A stretch of 38,303 bases of DNA from an uncultured Sphingomonas sp. (GTDB lineage Bacteria > Pseudomonadota > Alphaproteobacteria > Sphingomonadales > Sphingomonadaceae), in the NCBI RefSeq assembly GCF_937871615.1, contig NZ_CALMPA010000066.1, forward strand, positions 1 to 38,303, given 5' to 3'. The position numbers and the translations under genes are program-made. Below the pieces are notes generated by a model, which saw only the letters and a list, made by a program, of their open reading frames with translations, did no database searches and was not told the DNA's origin. Of this stretch, positions 32,755 through 38,303 are shown one piece after another; the stretch's first letter is position 1, and the number at the start of each line of letters is the position of its first letter.

Positions 32755-33741
32755 ATGAAAATCGGCATCGTCGGCCTTGGCCGAATGGGGGGCAATATCG
32801 CGCGGCGCCTGATGCGCGGCGGCCATGAATGCGTCGTATGGGATCGCAACGCCGATGCCGTGGCGGAACTGGCGGGTGAGGGCGCGATCGCGGCTGAATC
32901 GCTGGACGATATGCGCGGGCGGCTCGCCGATCCCGCGATCTGGTGGGTGATGCTGCCGGCTGGCGATCCGACAGAACAGACCGTGATGGCGATCGCCGCA
33001 CAGGCCGCGCCCGGCACGATCGTGATTGATGGCGGCAACACCTTCTGGAAGGACGATATCCGCCGCGGCAAGGCGCTGGCGGAAAAGGGCGTGCATTATG
33101 TCGATGTCGGCACGTCCGGCGGGGTATGGGGGCTGGAACGCGGCTTCTGCATGATGATCGGCGGTGCGCAGGAGGCGGTCGATCTGCTCGATCCGGTCTT
33201 CGACACGCTCGCGCCGGGATCGGGCAGCGTGCCGCGCACCCCCGGCCGGGAGGTCGCGGACAATGAGGATCCGCGCGCGGAGAAGGGCTATATCCACGCC
33301 GGGCGCGTCGGCGCGGGGCATTTCGTCAAGATGGTCCATAACGGCATCGAATATGGCTTGATGCAGGCCTATGCCGAGGGCTTCGACGTGCTGTTCGGCC
33401 GCAACGCGCCGCATCTGCCCGAGGACGAGAAGTTCGATTTCAACATGGCAGACATTGCCGAGGTGTGGCGGCGCGGCTCGGTGATTTCGTCCTGGCTGCT
33501 CGATCTAAGCGCGGCGGCGCTGGCGAAGGATCATGATCTGTCGAACTTCTCCGGCAATGTCGCGGATTCGGGCGAGGGCCGCTGGACGATCGACGCGGCG
33601 ATGGAGCAATCCACGCCGGTAGCGGTGCTGACCACGGCGCTGTTCGCGCGCTATCGCAGCCGCATCGAGCATATGTTCGGAGACAAGCTCCTTTCCGCGA
33701 TGCGCTACGGCTTTGGCGGTCATGTAGAGATTCCGCAGTGA
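32755..33741 (+). CDS. gnd: 6-phosphogluconate dehydrogenase, short decarboxylating type
   Basis: A 328-aa 6-phosphogluconate dehydrogenase producing ribulose-5-phosphate, CO2 and a reduced cofactor. The Rossmann start is [18 protein letters not shown] (3-20). The catalytic K192 and N196 lie in [22 protein letters not shown]. The length is that of the short branch (about 300-330 aa) rather than the 470-aa NADP enzyme. Strand 2 ends VVWDRN, with an acidic D30, which suggests NAD preference; this is inference. An AAGAAGGA site precedes the ATG. The next gene starts on its stop codon. Confidence 0.93.
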   Translation: MKIGIVGLGRMGGNIARRLMRGGHECVVWDRNADAVAELAGEGAIAAESLDDMRGRLADPAIWWVMLPAGDPTEQTVMAIAAQAAPGTIVIDGGNTFWKDDIRRGKALAEKGVHYVDVGTSGGVWGLERGFCMMIGGAQEAVDLLDPVFDTLAPGSGSVPRTPGREVADNEDPRAEKGYIHAGRVGAGHFVKMVHNGIEYGLMQAYAEGFDVLFGRNAPHLPEDEKFDFNMADIAEVWRRGSVISSWLLDLSAAALAKDHDLSNFSGNVADSGEGRWTIDAAMEQSTPVAVLTTALFARYRSRIEHMFGDKLLSAMRYGFGGHVEIPQ

Positions 33742-34535
33742 TGCTGGTGGTCTGCGATGTCGACGGCACGTTGGTCGACGGGCAGAAGCGACTGACCGGG
33801 GCGACGATCGCCGCGGTCGCGCGGCTGCGCGCGGCGGGCATCCGCTTCACCATCATCAGCGCGCGCCCGATGTCCGGCATGATGCCGCTTGCCGAGCAAC
33901 TGGCGCTGGACCTGCCGATGGGGGCGTTCAACGGCGGGCTCATCTTTCGTCGCGACGCCGGCGTTGCCGAGCATCACACCATCGCGCCCGAGGTGGCGCG
34001 CGGCGTGTTCGATCTGATCGGCGACGCGGCGGTCGATCGCTGGGTGTTCGCTGACGATCGCTGGTATGGCTCGACCGATCGGGGCGTGCATGTCGCGCAT
34101 GAGCGGCTGGCTTCGGCGCAGAATATGATCGTGCGCGACACGTTCGACGATCTTCTCGATCATGCCGACAAGATCACCTTCGTGAGCGACGATGCCGTGC
34201 TGCTGGCAACGCTGGCGGAGAAAGTGAAGCCGTTCGCGATGCGCGCCACGATCGTGCAGTCGCAGACCTATTATCTGGACATCACCGCGCTCCCCGCGAA
34301 CAAGGGCGCTGGCATCGCGGCGCTGGCGCAGGCGATCGGCGTGCCGCTGAAGCACACGGTTGCGATCGGCGATCAGGCCAACGATCTCGCGATGTTCGAG
34401 CGCGCGGGGCGTTCGATTGCCATGGGCAATGCGACCGGCGTGGTGAAGGGCAGGGCGAACGACGTTACCACTGGTAACGACGCGGATGGGGTGGCCCATG
34501 CCATTGATAATCTGATTCTCGGGAGAATGATGTGA
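33741..34535 (+). CDS. Cof-type HAD-IIB hydrolase
   Basis: A 264-aa haloacid-dehalogenase-type phosphatase. Motif I is VCDVDGTLVDG (D6, D8), motif II IISARPM, and motif III/IV NKGAGIAALAQAIG...VAIGDQANDLAMF. The inserted cap domain between about 80 and 190 places it in the IIB/Cof subfamily of sugar-phosphate phosphatases. It begins on the gnd stop (TGATG) and overlaps the next HAD gene. In this setting a clean-up role on stray sugar phosphates is plausible but unproven. Confidence 0.9.
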   Translation: MLVVCDVDGTLVDGQKRLTGATIAAVARLRAAGIRFTIISARPMSGMMPLAEQLALDLPMGAFNGGLIFRRDAGVAEHHTIAPEVARGVFDLIGDAAVDRWVFADDRWYGSTDRGVHVAHERLASAQNMIVRDTFDDLLDHADKITFVSDDAVLLATLAEKVKPFAMRATIVQSQTYYLDITALPANKGAGIAALAQAIGVPLKHTVAIGDQANDLAMFERAGRSIAMGNATGVVKGRANDVTTGNDADGVAHAIDNLILGRMM

Positions 34536-35278
34536 AGCAGCTGGTGGCGTTCGATCTCGACGGCACGCTCGCCGAGAGCAAGCAGGCGATAAAGCAGGAT
34601 ATGGCAGACGCGCTGGCCGATCTGCTTGGCGTGGCGGATGTCGCGGTGATCTCGGGCGGTGATTGGCCGCAGTTCGACAAGCAGGTCGCCTCGCGCCTGC
34701 CCGCGCGCGCCGATCGCGCCAGGCTGTGGCTGATGCCGACCACCGGCACCAAGCTCTATACCTTCCGCGACGGGCAATGGTCCCCGGTCTATGCCGAGCT
34801 GTTTTCGGATGCGGAGAAGAAACGGATCATCGACGCGTTCAACGCCAGCCTCGCCGCGACCGGCTTCGTGCCCGAACAGACATGGGGGGAGCGGATCGAG
34901 GATCGCGGCAGCCAGATCACCTTCTCCGCGCTCGGCCAGCAGGCGCCGCTCGAAGCCAAGGAGAAATGGGATCCGGATTTCGCCAAGCGCCGCGTGATCC
35001 AGGCCGATCTGCGCCAGCGTCTGCCGGGCCTTGCCATCAATATGGGCGGCGCCACCTCGATCGACATCACGCGCGAGGGCGTGGACAAGGCTTATGGTCT
35101 CAAGAAGCTGCGCGACGAGAGCGGCATCGCGCTGGAGGCGATGATGTTCGTCGGCGATGCGATCTTCCCCGGCGGCAACGATTATCCGGCGAAGGAACTT
35201 GGGCTGGATACGGTGCGGGTGCGCGATCCGCAGGATACGCTGGGCGTGATCGCAACGGTGGTCGCCTGCCAGAAATAG
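34532..35278 (+). CDS. HAD-IIB phosphomannomutase-like protein (eukaryotic PMM2-type)
   Basis: A 248-aa HAD protein with the layout of eukaryotic alpha-phosphomannomutase. Motif I is LVAFDLDGTLAESKQAI (D8, D10), where mutases need the second aspartate as acid-base. The early cap sequence VISGGDWPQFDKQVASRL and the late FVGDAIFPGGNDYPAKELGLDTVRVRDPQDT closely parallel human PMM2 (GDKTMPGGNDHEI). It starts at a GTG with GGGAG 6 nt upstream and overlaps the preceding HAD gene (GTGA). It may interconvert mannose-1- and mannose-6-phosphate or act as a phosphatase. Confidence 0.85.
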   Translation: MKQLVAFDLDGTLAESKQAIKQDMADALADLLGVADVAVISGGDWPQFDKQVASRLPARADRARLWLMPTTGTKLYTFRDGQWSPVYAELFSDAEKKRIIDAFNASLAATGFVPEQTWGERIEDRGSQITFSALGQQAPLEAKEKWDPDFAKRRVIQADLRQRLPGLAINMGGATSIDITREGVDKAYGLKKLRDESGIALEAMMFVGDAIFPGGNDYPAKELGLDTVRVRDPQDTLGVIATVVACQK

Positions 35279-35287
35279 CGGACGAGG

Positions 35288-36076
35288 TTATCGCCCCTCG
35301 GCGATGATCGCCGTCGCGCGATCGTGCAGCCGCTCCACCGCCGCCGCGTGGATGCCGGGGGTGGAGACGATCACGCCGAAGGCACGCGGATCGGGCTTGT
35401 TGAAGGTGAGCGGCGCGCCGAACGCATCGCTGATCGCGGCGCCCGCTTCGGCGGCGATCAGCGCGGCGGCGGCGATGTCCCATTCATTGCCCCAGCGCAA
35501 GGTGGCGACCAGATCGGCGCGATCGTCCGCCACCATCGCCATGCGCAGCGCGATCGAATTGGGCTTTTCCACCGCCACCAGATCGCGATCGGCCTTGGGG
35601 AGCGCCTCGGTCGGCACGCGCGCGCCGGGGAAGATCGCGCGATCGCCGGCGTGGATCGCGATGCCGTTGAGCGTCGCGCCGCCGCCCGCGCTCGCGCGCC
35701 AGGCTTCGTTCCGCGCGGGCGCGTCGAGCGCGGCGAACAGGACGCGGCCATGTTCGATCAGCGCCACCGACACCGCCCAGCCGGGGCGCCCGCGGATATA
35801 GTCGCGCGTGCCGTCGATCGGATCGACCACCCACACCCGATCGCACGCCAGCCGATCGGGATTGTCGGCGGTTTCCTCGGAAAGCCAGCCGGCATCGGGC
35901 AGCAGCGCCATCAGTCGCGCGCGCAGCATCGCATCCAGATCGAGATCGACCTCGCACACCGGGCTGCCGGGCGTCTTTTCCCAGCGCGCGAAATCACTGC
36001 CCCACCGTGCGAGGGCAAGTGCGCCTGCTTCGCGGGTGATGTCCGCCACCGCGTCGGCGAGGCGGGGGTCAGCCAC
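35288..36076 (-). CDS. CysQ/inositol monophosphatase family protein
   Basis: A 262-aa metal-dependent phosphatase of the FIG superfamily. Metal ligands are visible as LSEETADN (E67, E68) and VWVVDPIDGTRDYIRG (D85, D88), with WDIAAAALIAAEAGAAISD later. The family includes CysQ (3'-phosphoadenosine-5'-phosphate nucleotidase) and inositol monophosphatase; the sequence does not decide which. It starts at a GTG that overlaps the pmbA stop by 8 nt, so the pair is translationally linked. It is convergent with the HAD gene, 9 nt apart. Confidence 0.88.
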   Translation of the reverse strand: MADPRLADAVADITREAGALALARWGSDFARWEKTPGSPVCEVDLDLDAMLRARLMALLPDAGWLSEETADNPDRLACDRVWVVDPIDGTRDYIRGRPGWAVSVALIEHGRVLFAALDAPARNEAWRASAGGGATLNGIAIHAGDRAIFPGARVPTEALPKADRDLVAVEKPNSIALRMAMVADDRADLVATLRWGNEWDIAAAALIAAEAGAAISDAFGAPLTFNKPDPRAFGVIVSTPGIHAAAVERLHDRATAIIAEGR

Positions 36077-37415
36077 CGGCGACGGTCATCCCGTCGATGC
36101 GCAGCGTGGGCACGTTGGTGCCGTAACGGAACTCAAGGTCGTTGGCCGGCGTAAGCTCCCGGAACATGTCCTTCAAATTCCCCGCGATGGTGAATTCGGC
36201 CACCGGCCCGGCGATCTCGCCATTTTCGATCAGGAAGCCCGCCGCGCCCCGGCTGTAATCGCCGGTGACGCCATTCACGCCCTGGCCGATCAATTCGGTG
36301 ACATAAACGCCGCGCGCGATATCCGCGATCAGCGTTTCCACCGGCACATGCCCTGCTTCCATATAGAGGTTGCTGGTCGATACGCCCGGCGCGCCGCCGA
36401 TGCCGCGCGCGGCATGGCCGGTCGGCTCCATCCCCAATTGCCGCGCGGACGCGGTGTCGAGCAGCCAGGTTTCCAGCATCCCGTCCTCGATCAGCGCGAG
36501 CGGGGAAACCGGCAGCCCCTCGCCGTCGAATGGGCGCGAACGCAGCCCGTGCGGGCGATGCGGATCGTCGCGGATGTGGATGCCTTGCGCGAACACCCGC
36601 GTGCCCAGCGCGTCGAGCAGGAAGCTCGTCTTGCGCGCGATCGACTGGCCGGAGACCGCGCCGGTCAGATGGCCCAGCAGGCTCATGCCGACGCGCGGAT
36701 CGAGCACCACCGGCATCGCGCCGCTTTCGACGCGACCGGGATTGAGCCGCGCGACGGCGCGCTCGCCCGCCTCGCGCCCGATCGCGTCGGCTGGCTCCAG
36801 CCGGTGGCGATGCCGGGCAGAGTGGAACGCATAGTCGCGCTGCATCGCGCTGCCTTCGCCCGCGATCACACTCGCTGATGCGCCGAAGCCGGTGGTGGCA
36901 TAGCCGCCCGCGAACCCATGGCTGGTGGCGAGCGCGATGACGCTGCGCGACGCGCTCGCGCCGCCGCCTTCGCTGTTGGTCACGCCGGGCACGGCGCGCG
37001 CCGCATCCTCCGCCGCAGCGGCGATCTCGCGCAATTCGGCGGGAGAGATTTCGCCGCGATCCTCAAGATCGAGCGCAGGCGGCGTGCCCCGCAGCAGCCG
37101 CGCCTCGGGCGCAAGCCCGGCCCAGCGATCCTCCGGGGCCTCCCGTGCCATCGCGACCGCGCGCTCGACGAGCACGTCCATCGCGTCGGAGGAAAGGTCG
37201 GACGTGGATACGCTGGCCGAGCGCTGCCCGACGAACACGCGCAAGCCCAGATCCTCGCTTTCGGACCGGCCGACATCCTCCAGCTTGCCGAGGCGAACGG
37301 AGACTTCGCTTGAGGCGTCGGCGGCGAAAACCGAATCCGCCGCGTCGGCGCCGGCGCGGATCGCGCGCGCCACAATGTCCTGCGCGCGATCCCGCGCCTG
37401 ATCGGAAGTAAGCAT
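36069..37415 (-). CDS. pmbA: TldD/PmbA (TldE) family metalloprotease-type protein
   Basis: A 448-aa PmbA/TldE protein, the partner of TldD in a heteromeric protease that processes small peptides. The start LTSDQARDRAQDIVARAIRAGADAADSVFA and the segment LGLRVFVGQRSASVSTSDLSSDAMD are typical. The late GIGGAPGVSTSNLYMEAG, ELIGQGVNGVTGDYSRGAAGFLIENGEI and NLKDMFRELTPANDLEFRYG fit the family's conserved end. PmbA lacks the HExxH zinc site that TldD carries. No tldD lies in the window. Confidence 0.94.
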   Translation of the reverse strand: MLTSDQARDRAQDIVARAIRAGADAADSVFAADASSEVSVRLGKLEDVGRSESEDLGLRVFVGQRSASVSTSDLSSDAMDVLVERAVAMAREAPEDRWAGLAPEARLLRGTPPALDLEDRGEISPAELREIAAAAEDAARAVPGVTNSEGGGASASRSVIALATSHGFAGGYATTGFGASASVIAGEGSAMQRDYAFHSARHRHRLEPADAIGREAGERAVARLNPGRVESGAMPVVLDPRVGMSLLGHLTGAVSGQSIARKTSFLLDALGTRVFAQGIHIRDDPHRPHGLRSRPFDGEGLPVSPLALIEDGMLETWLLDTASARQLGMEPTGHAARGIGGAPGVSTSNLYMEAGHVPVETLIADIARGVYVTELIGQGVNGVTGDYSRGAAGFLIENGEIAGPVAEFTIAGNLKDMFRELTPANDLEFRYGTNVPTLRIDGMTVAGG

Positions 37416-37492
37416 CGCGGAGGACTTAGGGGCAGGTGCCGCCGCGCGCTAGGCCCTGATCCGATGGCGGGCCGGATCGCGTGCAAAAACGC

Positions 37493-37666
37493 TCACGCGC
37501 GGGCGCGTTCTTCGAGCTTGGCGAGCACCGCGCGTTTTTCTGTGTCGCTCATCGCTGACCAGCGCGCGATTTCGTCGAGCGTGCGGTGGCAGCCCAGGCA
37601 AAGTCCGCTCGCCTTGTCCATCACGCACACCAATATGCAGGGCGATTCGGGCACATCGCTTACCAT
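37493..37666 (-). CDS. DUF1289 domain protein (small cysteine protein)
   Basis: A 57-aa protein that is easy to miss because it is so short. It reads MVSDVPESPCILVCVMDKASG, then LCLGCHRTLDEIARWSAMS and ends LAKLEERARA. The four cysteines in the pattern C-x3-C ... C-x2-C, followed by R-T-L-D-E-I-x-x-W, are the signature of DUF1289, a short probably metal-binding family. Its ATG at 37666 overlaps the stop of the NUDIX gene by 7 nt, supporting co-translation. Function is unknown. Confidence 0.85.
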   Translation of the reverse strand: MVSDVPESPCILVCVMDKASGLCLGCHRTLDEIARWSAMSDTEKRAVLAKLEERARA

Positions 37667-38130
37667 GCGCCATGCCCCTGCCGGCCCGCGAGATGCTCCG
37701 CGATGCGGCGTCGGGTCGCGGGGGAGGTGTCGTCGGGCAGCGCATCGGCCGCGAACCAGCCGGCCTCGGCGATCTCGCGGCGGTCGGCGGCGACGGGGAT
37801 TGCCCCGGCGGGTACAGTGGCGATGAACACCACGACATGATCGTCCTTCGCCTCGGCACGATTGTGATAGATGCCGAGCACGCCCGCGATCTCGACGTGC
37901 GCCAGCCCGATTTCCTCACGCAGTTCGCGCCGGATCGCGGCTGTCGCGCTTTCGCCCTTGTTCACGCCGCCGCCGGGCAGATACCAGCCCGCGATATAAT
38001 GATGCCGCACCAGCGCGATGCGCCCGCCGGGATCGAGCAGCAGCGCGCGCACCCCGAACGTGCGCGGGCGCACCGCCCACGCATAAAGCCGCATTGCGCG
38101 CCCGGCGATCCGGTAGCGCAGCGCGATCAT
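37660..38130 (-). CDS. NUDIX hydrolase
   Basis: A 156-aa Nudix pyrophosphohydrolase acting on nucleotide-type diphosphates of unknown identity. The full Nudix box is present at about 54-76 (G-x5-E-x7-R-E-L-R-E-E-I-G-L). The N-terminal YAWAVRPRTFGVRALLLDP is the strand before it. It starts 2 nt after the stop of the upstream gene and overlaps the DUF1289 gene by 7 nt. Confidence 0.92.
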   Translation of the reverse strand: MIALRYRIAGRAMRLYAWAVRPRTFGVRALLLDPGGRIALVRHHYIAGWYLPGGGVNKGESATAAIRRELREEIGLAHVEIAGVLGIYHNRAEAKDDHVVVFIATVPAGAIPVAADRREIAEAGWFAADALPDDTSPATRRRIAEHLAGRQGHGAW

Positions 38131-38132
38131 CG

Positions 38133-38303
38133 TCAGAGGTCGATCGAGACGCTCAGGAAGCTGGGCACCGGGCCGTTCCAGCCGTCATCGGGCGTATCGT
38201 CCCGCGTTTCGTGGCGGCGGCTCGGCTGCGGCGCTTCGGCGCGCGGCTCCTTGCGGCGGCGCTGGTCGGCGGCCTGCTCGCGCGGTTCGTGCTTGCGGCG
38301 CGG
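38133..38303 (-). CDS. C-terminal fragment of a basic-tailed protein (possibly DEAD-box RNA helicase)
   Basis: The last 56 codons of a gene that enters from beyond the window end. The sequence is rich in R, K, E and Q and ends DDGWNGPVPSFLSVSIDL before TGA (38133-38135). Such a charged, unstructured tail is common at the end of DEAD-box RNA helicases in this group, but no helicase motif is inside the window, so the identity is a guess. Confidence 0.45.
   Translation of the reverse strand, partial: PRRKHEPREQAADQRRRKEPRAEAPQPSRRHETRDDTPDDGWNGPVPSFLSVSIDL

Overview
The window is GC-rich, densely packed chromosomal DNA. Its gene content points to a sphingomonad-type alphaproteobacterium (Sphingomonas or a close relative). 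The pointers are a TonB-dependent receptor with its FecI/FecR-type regulators, a sdhC-sdhD-sdhA operon, class I fumarase, phenylalanine hydroxylase, a short ProRS without an editing insert, a DUF6491 protein and DUF1289. The species assignment is inference from gene content only. Almost every gene is a normal chromosomal gene. There is no transposase, phage gene or CRISPR array.

Layout. 0.1-1.4 kb: tRNA-Lys(TTT), folK (-) and a family 5-type uracil-DNA glycosylase (+). 1.5-7.0 kb (+): a glycosyltransferase and an overlapping ChbG/HpnK-type deacetylase, then an ECF sigma factor, a FecR-like anti-sigma factor and a TonB-dependent receptor, closed by a hairpin terminator. 7.1-9.7 kb (-): sdhC-sdhD-sdhA without an adjacent sdhB. 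9.8-12.9 kb (+): a soluble chemotaxis-type receptor with a degenerate globin-like sensor, a short-chain dehydrogenase and prmA. 12.87-13.11 kb: a 235-bp nested palindromic element that exactly fills the gap between two convergent genes. 13.1-15.3 kb (-): phhA with a globin-like gene, an OsmC-family protein and a glycine-zipper protein. 15.33-16.44 kb: 1.1 kb without a convincing gene, holding DnaA-box-like sites and many hairpins. 16.4-19.4 kb: a TRIC/UPF0126 membrane protein (+), then rutE-like, tsaB, rimI and a GNAT gene (-). 19.5-23.5 kb: fdhD-mobA (+), a DUF885 metallopeptidase-like protein (-) and an EamA transporter (-). 23.6-27.6 kb (+): proS, a hotdog thioesterase, class I fumarase and a DUF6491 protein. 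27.7-35.3 kb (+): an enoyl-CoA hydratase, then a pentose-phosphate cluster (rpiA, tkt, tal, short-type gnd) ending in two HAD phosphatase/mutase genes. The second HAD gene resembles eukaryotic phosphomannomutase. 35.3-38.3 kb (-): a helicase-like C-terminal fragment, a NUDIX hydrolase, a small DUF1289 gene, pmbA and a cysQ-like phosphatase.

How the genes work together. The sdh genes and fumarase serve the TCA cycle. rpiA-tkt-tal-gnd supplies the pentose-phosphate pathway. fdhD and mobA serve molybdoenzyme maturation. tsaB, rimI, prmA, proS and tRNA-Lys serve translation. The sigma/FecR/TonB receptor set is a self-contained surface-signalling uptake system of unknown substrate.

The most unusual items are the palindromic element whose tips carry the TAG stop codons of both neighbouring genes, the gene-free DnaA-box region, the phhA-globin pair, the receptor whose globin domain lacks the expected haem histidine, and the eukaryote-like phosphomannomutase homologue in a pentose-phosphate operon.
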